A stretch of 36,655 nt of DNA. Source: a virus. The stretch is from positions 1 to 36,655 of IMG/VR virus record IMGVR_UViG_3300008113_000491. One strand, 5' to 3'. The notes under the pieces are model-generated. The model was not told the origin of the DNA and did not search any database. It saw only the letters and a program-made list of their open reading frames with translations. The position numbers were made by a program, and so were the translations under genes. Of this stretch, positions 7,358 to 14,519 are shown piece after piece (positions within the stretch are counted from its first letter, which is position 1; each line of letters begins with the position of its first letter).

Positions 7358-9599
7358 GAACTACCTCGCGGGCCTATACCTAGACGAAATCACTCTTGAT
7401 GTTATGCCTCAAGAGTATATCGACGCAGCCCTTGAAGTGAAACTGCGCTACGACGCTTGTGCTCCAAGGGCGGGGTTTGTCTGCGTTCAGGATAGGCGAG
7501 TTAGAGGTGGTTTTTATTATCGAAAGGCTCCTCAAGGGCAGGGCGTAAATGCGCTACCTCCTTCTAAGCTGGAAAAAGCATTGGCGCGATCGCAGGAAGA
7601 ATCTCGCCCAAGATCTGAAATGGGTTTCTTGGGTAAAGCGGCGATCGGGGCAGGACTGGCGGTTGGTGGATTAGCATTGACTGGTGCAGTGATTAACGCT
7701 GGAAGGTCTAGTGAGCCATATCAAGAACCTGTCAGGCAAAGACCAACTTCTCCTGAGTCGAATAACGTAACAAATGTCGGACTGGGAGTTGGTGCTGCGG
7801 CGACTGTTGGGTTGGGGGTTGGTGCGGCGATCGCTAATAAGCCTGTTCAGCCCGTAAATACTGATATCAAGGAAGTGCAGCCTATTGTTGAGGAGAAGGA
7901 ATCTCAGCCACCAGTAAAATCACCTAAGAGTCAGCAACCAGAAATCAAAACGCCAGAGCAGGAAGAAGGGTACAAGATCGAGAAGGAGCTTATCGATTCA
8001 AAGTATATTTCTCAAAACAGGGGGTATGAATCGGCGCTATCAGCAAGTTTAAAGGAAAAACAGTATTCCCCAGAAGATATTCAAAGAAAGGTCTCTTCCC
8101 TTGACTTTGAAGGGGACGAAGGCTTTGTTCGGATTGAGGACGTAAAATCCCGAATCGGTGGTGGGCGCATTACAAAAGCTGGGCGAGATCGTCAGTCATT
8201 AGATATGCAGGCTCTTTACGACAAATTTAAGGACTATGGGCTTGAGGATGCGATCGAGTTTAGGGGTGCTACCAATAAGAAGGATGGCTCACCTCTTGGA
8301 TCTCCCAGCGCAAACAAATATTTAATCGATTTGCGTGACGGCAATCCACCTATCGCTGTTGGCGAAATGCGTTTTCGCAAAACTAGAGCAGAGGTTGAGG
8401 CGACGATCGCCGAGAAGCTCAAAAACCCTGAAGCTAAATCTCAGCCTCCACAAAAGTCAGCAAAGCCTCAAGCGCCAAAGTCAGACGTAGAAACTCCACA
8501 GCCAGAAAAAAATACAAGGCAGCAAAAGCGAACCTTGGTTGACGATCTGTCAGCAAAGCTCTCTCGAAACATATCTGAAGATGGTTTTGTCGCTCAGTCG
8601 GGATTAGTTAGCGAGCTAAGAAAGAAACCTCAGTACAAGAACACCGATATAGATCAAGAAATTGAAGACTTGGCAAAGAATAGTGGTGGGCGAATCCAAT
8701 TAGTTACCGACAAATACGGTAAGACGCTCGTAAGAGATTTAGATCAGGTAAAAACTTCTAAGCTTATCTCTGAAGCACAAAAACTGACCGATCCAGAAAG
8801 CGATCGCAAGAAATTGTTGGATGATGCTGTTGCCTACAAAGAAGCTAGAGCTACTAGCGAAGAGGAGAGGACTGGCGTTGCCGAGCTTAAAGCGGCGATC
8901 ACAGGTATCAAACCAAAAGAAGATACTCCAAAAAAAGGGCGTAGCAAGCCCCCCAAGGAAGAGGAACAAGTTACCTCCGAAGCACCTCCTGAAGTCACCA
9001 GCGATAAACCCCCTACTAGACCTAAAAGCAAAAAAGAGTTGGCACAAGAAGAGTCTGCGAGAATCTCCAAGGTTTTTGATGAGATTTCAAGTATAAAAGC
9101 CTCTTATGAGCTACAAAACACGAAGAAATTTTCTCAAGCAGATCAAGATGTCTTTGCTGAGAAAGCAACCCCAGAGCAGAAAACAAAACTATCAAACCTC
9201 ATCAGCAAGGAAATAGAGGTCTTAGGACTAGAAACTCCCGAAGGTAAGGGTTTGGCAAACCTTCATGAGGCGATGGTTGGCAAAAAGTATGTTAAGCCAG
9301 CATCCCAACAGTCAACCCCTGCGGCTAATACGGGTGAGCAGAATGCTACGCGATCGCAACCTACTACTATCGCCAACACTCCGAACCCTGAACGAGAAAA
9401 AGCCGCTAAACTAACTGTCGCAAAACTGAAAGAACTGCTTGATGCTAGGAACATAACTATTCCGAAAGGAGCTAAAAAAGACCAGCTACTAGATCTCCTT
9501 GTTCCTGAGAATAAAACCAATAACGACGCGATCGCGCCCTCAGAAGCCTACCTTGAAGCCTATTGGGAAACTCGCGACCAGCTTCGGAGGGTGGGCTAG
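7341..9599 (+). CDS. Large low-complexity protein with Gly/Ala hydrophobic segments and C-terminal SAP-like motif
   Basis: 752 residues. The N-terminus has EYIDAALEVKLRY and a Cys-containing stretch (FVCVQDRRVRGGFYYRKAP). Two Gly/Ala-rich hydrophobic segments follow (GKAAIGAGLAVGGLALTGAV, about residues 98-117, and GLGVGAAATVGLGVGAAIA, about 147-165). The middle is charged, with two alternating winged-helix-like pieces (EGFVRIEDVKSRIGGGRI and DGFVAQSGLVSELRKKP) between Lys/Pro/Gln-rich linkers. Near the C-terminus LTVAKLKELLDARNITIPKG resembles an SAP/HeH motif, usually DNA- or protein-binding. The architecture parallels the genes at 20101 and 21705. A structural or ejected virion protein is plausible; function is not known. 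Confidence 0.6.
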   Translation: MPDLDKNYLAGLYLDEITLDVMPQEYIDAALEVKLRYDACAPRAGFVCVQDRRVRGGFYYRKAPQGQGVNALPPSKLEKALARSQEESRPRSEMGFLGKAAIGAGLAVGGLALTGAVINAGRSSEPYQEPVRQRPTSPESNNVTNVGLGVGAAATVGLGVGAAIANKPVQPVNTDIKEVQPIVEEKESQPPVKSPKSQQPEIKTPEQEEGYKIEKELIDSKYISQNRGYESALSASLKEKQYSPEDIQRKVSSLDFEGDEGFVRIEDVKSRIGGGRITKAGRDRQSLDMQALYDKFKDYGLEDAIEFRGATNKKDGSPLGSPSANKYLIDLRDGNPPIAVGEMRFRKTRAEVEATIAEKLKNPEAKSQPPQKSAKPQAPKSDVETPQPEKNTRQQKRTLVDDLSAKLSRNISEDGFVAQSGLVSELRKKPQYKNTDIDQEIEDLAKNSGGRIQLVTDKYGKTLVRDLDQVKTSKLISEAQKLTDPESDRKKLLDDAVAYKEARATSEEERTGVAELKAAITGIKPKEDTPKKGRSKPPKEEEQVTSEAPPEVTSDKPPTRPKSKKELAQEESARISKVFDEISSIKASYELQNTKKFSQADQDVFAEKATPEQKTKLSNLISKEIEVLGLETPEGKGLANLHEAMVGKKYVKPASQQSTPAANTGEQNATRSQPTTIANTPNPEREKAAKLTVAKLKELLDARNITIPKGAKKDQLLDLLVPENKTNNDAIAPSEAYLEAYWETRDQLRRVG

Positions 9600-10306
9600 T
9601 GGCAACACCTGAGTACCTCAAGCTAAAACCTGTTGAAGCGATCGCTGCTTTACGCGATCGGTTAGCCATCCCGTTGTCCGATTACAAGGGACTGGATGCT
9701 CGTATTCACGACCACGCATTTATGGTATCTGGCTTAATGCGAGCTGACTTACTCGAAGCGACTAAGTGGTTAATCGGCAAAGCCCTTGAGGACGGCACAT
9801 CCTTTGAGCAGTTCACCCGCAGCTTTAATCGTCGCATTGGTCGCGCAGGATATCAGCCGAGTGGCCAGAGGATTAAGTTGATATTTGATACGAACATCAA
9901 CAAGTCTTATTGGCAGGGCAGGGAGAAGGTGATGCGGAGTCCTGAAATGCTGGCTAAGCGACCTTTATGGTTATGGCGGCATCGAGATTCCGTTGTACCA
10001 AGACCCACTCACAAGGCTTTGCATAATAAAGCCATCCCTGCCGATCACCCATTCTGGAAATCCATTTCTTTCCCCCTTGGATTTCAGTGTAAGTGTACCT
10101 GCATGAGTGTTACAGAAGATTACTGTAAACGCAACGGTATCGAAATCCTCTACAACCCGCCAGATCCTGATACTTTGATCGATAATCCTAGTTTTAAGCG
10201 TGGTACTGACACCAAGACTAGGGCGCAAATATTGGAACAAGGACTAAAGCGGTTGTCTCCAGATCTTCGCACCCAAGTTAAAAAGCAGATCAAAACTAAT
10301 GCCTGA
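9599..10306 (+). CDS. Phage head morphogenesis protein, MuF/SPP1 gp7 type
   Basis: 235 residues from a GTG at 9599. The start is chosen because GGAGG lies eight bases upstream and the GTG overlaps the preceding stop (TAGTG). The region from about residue 125 to 165 has the MuF signature: WRHRDSVVPRPTHKALHNK, then IPADHPFWKSISFPLGFQCK with a final CKCTC. MuF proteins bind the portal side of the procapsid and act in head maturation. Upstream helices (LRADLLEA ... TSFEQFTRSFNRRIG) are typical of the family. The next gene, the gpG type, overlaps by eight bases, the usual Mu-like order. Confidence 0.85.
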   Translation: MATPEYLKLKPVEAIAALRDRLAIPLSDYKGLDARIHDHAFMVSGLMRADLLEATKWLIGKALEDGTSFEQFTRSFNRRIGRAGYQPSGQRIKLIFDTNINKSYWQGREKVMRSPEMLAKRPLWLWRHRDSVVPRPTHKALHNKAIPADHPFWKSISFPLGFQCKCTCMSVTEDYCKRNGIEILYNPPDPDTLIDNPSFKRGTDTKTRAQILEQGLKRLSPDLRTQVKKQIKTNA

Positions 10307-10736
10307 ACCTATAGTCTCACTCGCTTACGACGACAAAGCTATTCAAGAGCGACTCCGAAAGCTTGTCAAAAAAACGTCCGACCTCACTCCAGTAATGAAT
10401 GAGATCGGACAGCAACTTTTATTGAGTACAGACCAGAGATTCGAGAAAGAGGTTGATCCTGACGGAAATCCTTGGAAGGCTAATACATCCTACACAAGGC
10501 GGCTAAAGAAAGCTAAGGGGTATATCGACAAAATTCTCCAAGCATCAGGTCGAGGTCGGGCATCCATAAACTATGCGGCAACCAAAGATCGTGTGGTTGT
10601 AGGTACTAATGTGGACTACATGCGGAAGCATCAATTAGGACTAGAGGGTTTACCCGTGCGTAAATTTTTGGGCATTTCCAAGGAGGATGAGGTGGAGATC
10701 GGGATTATTCTGGATGAATATTTACGCGAGGATTAA
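10299..10736 (+). CDS. Phage virion morphogenesis protein (Mu gpG / tail completion family)
   Basis: 145 residues with the family hallmarks: an N-terminal helical part (LRKLVKKTSDLTPVMNEIGQ), then STDQRFEKEVDPDGNPWKAN. The Q/DP-DG-x-PW-x pattern is followed by a basic helix, a short strand region (VVVGTNVDYMRKHQLG) and a closing VRKFLGISKEDE. In Mu-like phages this protein acts in head-tail completion. It overlaps the MuF gene by eight bases. The head gene series stops here and resumes at 14512 after the regulatory island. Confidence 0.85.
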   Translation: MPEPIVSLAYDDKAIQERLRKLVKKTSDLTPVMNEIGQQLLLSTDQRFEKEVDPDGNPWKANTSYTRRLKKAKGYIDKILQASGRGRASINYAATKDRVVVGTNVDYMRKHQLGLEGLPVRKFLGISKEDEVEIGIILDEYLRED

Positions 10737-10756
10737 CACAAAATCGCCACAAAATC
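10737..10756. promoter_or_regulatory. Direct-repeat pair CACAAAATC (11-bp period), putative operator
   Basis: CACAAAATC occurs at 10737-10745 and 10748-10756, one helical turn apart. A closely related pair with the same period lies before the XRE regulator gene at 14385-14405. The repeats precede a -10-like TACAAT (10761-10766) and so would occlude the -35/spacer region of a promoter for the BRO gene. Regulator binding is inferred. Confidence 0.5.
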
Positions 10757-10760
10757 AAGG

Positions 10761-10766
10761 TACAAT
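10761..10766 (+). promoter_or_regulatory. Putative -10 element for the BRO antirepressor gene
   Basis: TACAAT lies about 125 bp before the BRO reading frame, just downstream of the CACAAAATC repeat pair. There is no good -35 hexamer at the usual spacing (TTAACA at 10733 is 22 bp away). Activity is therefore uncertain or would need an activator. Confidence 0.35.
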
Positions 10767-10890
10767 ACTGGGATAGCGATCGCAAGTTTTTGAAGGTGCG
10801 ATCGCGTAACACATACCTAAAAAGGCTAGATATACGTCCAACACAAGTTTAACGCAGTTTGATTTTAATGGAAGCAGCATCAAGGTCTTG

Positions 10891-11586
10891 ATGATTAACG
10901 GAAATCCTTGGTTCGTAGCCCAAGATGTTTGCAACATCTTGGATCTGGAGAACGTAAGCAAGGCGTGCAATCCCCTAAAAGATCGCGAAAAGCAGGTGCT
11001 AAACTTGAAGGAGAGGGGTATCACTTTAAGTAACGAACCAGACATCACAAGGCTTCTAGCCATCTCCGAATCTGGTTTGTATCGTCTCACAATGAAGTCT
11101 CGCAAACCGCAAGCCGAGCCTTTCCAAGATTGGGTCTGCGAAGAAGTTCTTCCAAGTATTCGCAAGACTGGCAAATATGAAACCCCTTCAGTTCCTACCT
11201 CAACTCCGTCTCCTGCGCTACCCTCTCGTGTAATTGCACTCGAAACAGCGAAGTCGGTTTTCGAGATCAAGGATATGCTTGCCGATACCGATCCTCGCCT
11301 ATGTCAAATGCTTGTAGATGTTGTGATCAACGACGCAATGGCTGTTATCAAAGCGATTGCTCCAGCCTCAGAGACAAAGTGGATGGGAGCCGTAGAGATT
11401 GCAGAGTCCTTGAAGTTGCCCGTGACTACTCAGAGCCGTACTACTCTCGGCAAGTTCGTAAAGGCGACTTGTGGGGATCTTGGCAAGCAAGAAGAAAGAA
11501 TTTGCAACGGTCGGATGATGCCGATCTGGTGCTACCCGATGCCCAACAAAGACATAGAAGCGGCGGTCAGAAAGTTCTTCGACTAA
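10891..11586 (+). CDS. BRO-family antirepressor-like protein
   Basis: The product begins MINGNPWFVAQDVCNIL and continues through a BRO-N domain (residues 1-95), including AISESGLYRLTMKSRKPQAE and FQDWVCEEVLPSIRKTGKY, the classical closing part. After a Pro/Ser/Thr linker comes a C-terminal domain with a winged-helix look (MGAVEIAESLKLPVTTQSRTTLGKF). BRO proteins act as DNA-binding antirepressors in temperate phages. The ATG at 10891 has AAGG five bases upstream. However, the frame stays open back to 10810 and encodes LTQFDFNGSSIKVL, the missing first strand of the BRO-N domain, without a normal start codon. A bidirectional terminator follows. The facing minus operon encodes the likely repressor. 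Confidence 0.85.
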   Translation: MINGNPWFVAQDVCNILDLENVSKACNPLKDREKQVLNLKERGITLSNEPDITRLLAISESGLYRLTMKSRKPQAEPFQDWVCEEVLPSIRKTGKYETPSVPTSTPSPALPSRVIALETAKSVFEIKDMLADTDPRLCQMLVDVVINDAMAVIKAIAPASETKWMGAVEIAESLKLPVTTQSRTTLGKFVKATCGDLGKQEERICNGRMMPIWCYPMPNKDIEAAVRKFFD

Positions 11587-11597
11587 ACTACACCAAT

Positions 11598-11626
11598 AAA
11601 AAGGGTCTCAACTGAGACCCTTTTTT
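11598..11626. terminator. Bidirectional intrinsic terminator between convergent genes
   Basis: GGGTCTC (11603-11609) and GAGACCC (11614-11620) form a 7-bp stem with an AACT loop. Five A precede and six T follow the stem, giving a T-run on either strand. It serves the BRO gene on the plus strand and the ParB-like gene on the minus strand, whose stop codon (11625-11627) lies in the T-tract. Confidence 0.9.
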
Positions 11627-13529
11627 ATGCTTTAAATAAACTCTCAGGAAACTCAGTCCGATCGCACCAACGAGCGACTAAATCTAACTGAGTTGGGTTC
11701 GCCACAAGATAATCACACCGATAGCCCAAACTTTTTGCCGCAACTACGACCTCGCCACTGAAAGCAAATGGGTCTAAAAACGGCTCGTTAGGATCGCCAA
11801 AAGCGGTCAAGATATCGTGAACTGGTTCTAGTGCCATCCGAGGGAGGGGCGATCGCAATGGCAGAGGAGTATCATCCTGCGTAGTGAACAACAATAATTC
11901 TTCGTACTCTTGATGGATTAATGTACGGTTTGAAGCAGCGATCGCTAACCTTGGTTTTTCATCGTCGGAATATATACCGCCATCCAAGCCTCGAAGGTGT
12001 AAGCGACTAGAGCTAGCTACCTTATACTCAAGCTCCTCAATTACCGCGAAGGAGTATTTATGCGGCAATATTAAAGCGAATACTCCGCCCTCGGTGAGTG
12101 TTCTATAGATATAGTCGGTATTTTGAAAGAAGTCCTCCATGCCGCTATTACCAAGGCGAGAAAATATCAGCCCGTACTGTTTGCCATCATGAAAGGTGTA
12201 GTCTTCTAGGGAAGAAACGATACCTTTGGGTTGGTATTGCTCCTCAATCCATACTCGTTTTTCGGTGTCGAGTTTAGGCTTTGGTTCCGTGATAGGCGAT
12301 CGCGTAGATGTTGTTGGTGTGGATTTTGGCTTTGAGGTTGTCGGAGGTGCGATCGCAACAATCTCTTGCTCGATATGTACCGTATTTCCGATCTTCTTAA
12401 AGTTCTCGTATTTCTGTTCGATAAACGCATAGCGATCGATTACAGTTCGCGCAGCTTCGGCAACATCAACAAGCCTGTAAAACTTGGCGCTACGCCCTTC
12501 GATCTGCTTGATTAACTCAGTACGAAACTCCTCCTTGAGATTGGCGGTTCTCTCTTCAACCCTGTTACCAGTAACTTCGTGATAGTTATGAATAAATGGC
12601 AGGTCATCCGACTCGTAAGTTTTATTCGCCTCGGAGATTAGTTGAGGCAACAAACTTTTGGCTAGCTGTGATTCTTCGTTCGCCGCACACTGACTAGCCA
12701 CCTCTCCGCGTATATATTCCCATCGAAGCCATTGGCTCCAGCGATCGGGGTAGGAGGTAGACCTGTTAAGCAAATCCTTTGTATCTTTGATTGCTTTGGC
12801 TAGATTGACCCGTTGCCTTGCCGAGATCTGCATGTGGTGGCGGAGGTAGAACTCCGCAATCCATAACCAGTCCTCTTGATCGAAGTACATAAATTCAGCG
12901 ACGCGATCGACCGACCTAAATAAGCCATTTTTCGGTTCAGTTAAGACCTCGACATCTTGTAGCTCTTCAACTGGCGAGTTGGCGGAAATATAGTCAACAA
13001 ATCGACAGGCTTGAATCAACTTAGAAATTCGTGGACCATTTGGTTTTCCGCCTTCAAGGACGTACCCCACCTTTGCCGCATACTCAGGCTGAGACATACC
13101 TTTCTCAACGCAAGTGTAGTAAGCCAATCGAGCTAACCGCCAACCCTCCATCCTGCGCTGAGTATTGAGCGTACTTAACTTGATTAGAGCGTCCTCTTCG
13201 GATAGGTCTTCCACGATCGCGGGAATATAGTCCTGCTCAAATTCCTTGAGAACCTTGGTGAGCATCCACATCGCCACAAATCGGTGGTTGCCCTCAACGG
13301 CTTGGAGACGATCGCTAACTGGTCTGAGCAGCATAGGCTTATTGGGGTTGTAGCCCTCCGCCCTTAGCAGTTCAATCAAGGACTCGACCTGAGCATCCTC
13401 AACTCTGACGGGATAGCCCAATATTTCACTATACCTCTGTGATATAGGAGCGGGGTTCTGTGGATGAGTTTCGATCAGATCGATGGGAGCTTTAACTAAG
13501 CTTCCCGACGGCAGGGCTTCATAGGACAT
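11625..13529 (-). CDS. ParB-like protein fused to a degenerate DNA-methyltransferase-like domain
   Basis: 634 residues. Residues 1-110 form a ParB/Srx-like domain: DLIETHPQNPAP, RPVSDRLQAVEGNHRFVAMWML (the ParB box region) and IPAIVEDLSEEDAL. A long helical middle includes a ParB-type helix-turn-helix candidate near GMSQPEYAAKVGYVLEGG, then a Thr/Pro/Ser linker near residue 400. The C-terminal 200 residues resemble an N6-adenine/N4-cytosine methyltransferase. LDPFAFSGEVVVAAKSLGYR (about residue 586) matches the SAM-binding motif and YRTLTEGGVFALILP the following strand. The catalytic (D/N/S)PP(Y/W) motif is absent: LIFSRLGN stands in its place, so methylation is unlikely. Third gene of the minus operon, 27 bp after its neighbour. 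Confidence 0.75.
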   Translation of the reverse strand: MSYEALPSGSLVKAPIDLIETHPQNPAPISQRYSEILGYPVRVEDAQVESLIELLRAEGYNPNKPMLLRPVSDRLQAVEGNHRFVAMWMLTKVLKEFEQDYIPAIVEDLSEEDALIKLSTLNTQRRMEGWRLARLAYYTCVEKGMSQPEYAAKVGYVLEGGKPNGPRISKLIQACRFVDYISANSPVEELQDVEVLTEPKNGLFRSVDRVAEFMYFDQEDWLWIAEFYLRHHMQISARQRVNLAKAIKDTKDLLNRSTSYPDRWSQWLRWEYIRGEVASQCAANEESQLAKSLLPQLISEANKTYESDDLPFIHNYHEVTGNRVEERTANLKEEFRTELIKQIEGRSAKFYRLVDVAEAARTVIDRYAFIEQKYENFKKIGNTVHIEQEIVAIAPPTTSKPKSTPTTSTRSPITEPKPKLDTEKRVWIEEQYQPKGIVSSLEDYTFHDGKQYGLIFSRLGNSGMEDFFQNTDYIYRTLTEGGVFALILPHKYSFAVIEELEYKVASSSRLHLRGLDGGIYSDDEKPRLAIAASNRTLIHQEYEELLLFTTQDDTPLPLRSPLPRMALEPVHDILTAFGDPNEPFLDPFAFSGEVVVAAKSLGYRCDYLVANPTQLDLVARWCDRTEFPESLFKA

Positions 13530-13556
13530 GGTTTCTTCGGGTGATTCAGATCGGAA

Positions 13557-13790
13557 TTAGATAGATATTTTTGCTGCTGTGACCTTGGTTCGCGATCGCT
13601 TAATCTTCAATTGCTCCTCAAGACTTAGATACGATCTAATAGCTTGGGGCAATACGATTTCTTCTTCGCTATGGGAGTTGAGCACTAAGACTAGGCCTGG
13701 TAACTCTACGACCGTGACTAGCAAAACGCCACTCTCATGGCTTTCTCGAATGATTGTACCAGTGAATTCGGGACTTGAATGAAGACTCAT
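13557..13790 (-). CDS. Small HicB-like protein
   Basis: 77 residues. GVLLVTVVELPGLVLVLNSH followed by SEEEIVLPQAIRSYLSLEEQ resembles the beta-strand, ELPG, helix core of HicB-type antitoxins, with a short basic tail. The ATG overlaps the stop of the XRE gene by four bases (ATGA), indicating coupled translation. No HicA-type toxin is visible, so a toxin-antitoxin role is not supported. It may be an accessory to the regulator or to the ParB-like protein. The family assignment is tentative. Confidence 0.55.
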   Translation of the reverse strand: MSLHSSPEFTGTIIRESHESGVLLVTVVELPGLVLVLNSHSEEEIVLPQAIRSYLSLEEQLKIKRSRTKVTAAKISI

Positions 13791-14341
13791 AAGTATTTCC
13801 CCACACCATCAGGCAAAGACAACCCTTCTGAACAATAAACGATCGCGATTTTGTTGCGGCTGACATGTCGATACTTTTGAATACCTTCAATACTGCGTCC
13901 CAGATATCGGTAAGGAGCGAACGGGTCATTACTCTCCGCCAAGACATTTAACTCATCGGGGAAGAACGCCTCCATCGGTACGCCCAAGGCGAGGCTAAAG
14001 AGTCGTAGTTCGACCGCCTGCATGATGCGATCGCTATTCTCAACCTTGGACATCCAAGACACGTCGCCAGATACTTCAGTGTCTATGCCTGTGCTATGCA
14101 AGGTGTCGCGCAGTTTATTTAGATCTGCGGCTAAGTCTTTCTGACGTTTACCCCGAAACTCTCGAAACTTTGTCAGGTTTGCGGCAACAGACATTTCTAA
14201 TGCGGCAATAACTTCTGGGGATGAGGTGATTCTGTGGATTTCGTCGATAACTTCCTGCTGCCCGTAGTCGGCATCGGTACGTTCCTGTTCCAGTCTTCGC
14301 CCGATATACGCACCGAGCTTAACTTTACTTTTTACTGCCAT
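13787..14341 (-). CDS. XRE-family transcriptional regulator, likely phage repressor
   Basis: 184 residues from the ATG at 14341 (the frame is open to a TTG at 14347). A Cro/CI-type helix-turn-helix occupies the middle: LTKFREFRGKRQKDLAADLN is the first part, VSWMSKVENSDR the recognition and closing part, and LFSLALGVPMEAFFPDE the usual XRE tail. The N-terminal 50 residues are helical and charged. The C-terminus (RYLGRSIEGIQKYRHVSRN) shows no protease motif, so RecA-type self-cleavage is not evident. First gene of the minus operon. A repeat pair upstream matches the one before the BRO gene and is a candidate autoregulatory operator. Confidence 0.8.
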   Translation of the reverse strand: MAVKSKVKLGAYIGRRLEQERTDADYGQQEVIDEIHRITSSPEVIAALEMSVAANLTKFREFRGKRQKDLAADLNKLRDTLHSTGIDTEVSGDVSWMSKVENSDRIMQAVELRLFSLALGVPMEAFFPDELNVLAESNDPFAPYRYLGRSIEGIQKYRHVSRNKIAIVYCSEGLSLPDGVGKYL

Positions 14342-14384
14342 ATTCAAAACTGGTAACTCTACCCAGATTTTCGCACTGAAACGC

Positions 14385-14405
14385 GGATTTGTGGTGGATT
14401 TGTGG
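14385..14405. promoter_or_regulatory. Direct-repeat pair before the XRE gene, putative operator
   Basis: On the minus strand CCACAAATCC occurs twice, at 14405-14396 and 14394-14385, with an 11-bp period and no mismatch. It shares the CACAAA core and the spacing with the pair at 10737-10756. It lies 44-64 bp before the XRE start codon, a suitable place for autoregulation. Confidence 0.5.
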
Positions 14406-14465
14406 CGGTATTGAGCGTATTTAAAGAAAGGCGATCGCTAATTTCCATAAAACCGAATATTCATC

Positions 14466-14471
14466 TTGACA
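14466..14471 (+). promoter_or_regulatory. -35-like TTGACA before the protease/scaffold gene
   Basis: A consensus TTGACA lies 41 bp before the start codon, but no good -10 hexamer follows at 16-18 bp (the sequence there is about CCATTGAC). The capsid operon probably needs some promoter here because transcription from the upstream head genes meets the island; this element is only a candidate. Confidence 0.3.
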
Positions 14472-14483
14472 AAACAAGAAAGT

Positions 14484-14519
14484 AATGCCATTGACCTGAG
14501 TTATCGAGCCAATGGCATT
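14484..14519 (+). promoter_or_regulatory. Stem-loop enclosing the start codon of the protease/scaffold gene
   Basis: AATGCCATTG (14484-14493) pairs perfectly with CAATGGCATT (14510-14519), giving a 10-bp stem with a 16-nt loop. The ATG at 14512 sits inside the right arm and the only weak Shine-Dalgarno-like GAG is in the loop. In mRNA this would mask initiation unless opened. Confidence 0.55.

Noticed and set aside
10755-11270. 171-codon minus-strand frame antisense to the BRO gene
   Set aside because: The plus-strand frame is a recognisable BRO protein; the antisense product has shadow composition and no independent start signal.
13557-14341. XRE plus HicB-like gene as a complete toxin-antitoxin system
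   Set aside because: No HicA, RelE, ImmA/IrrE or other toxin-like partner can be recognised next to them.
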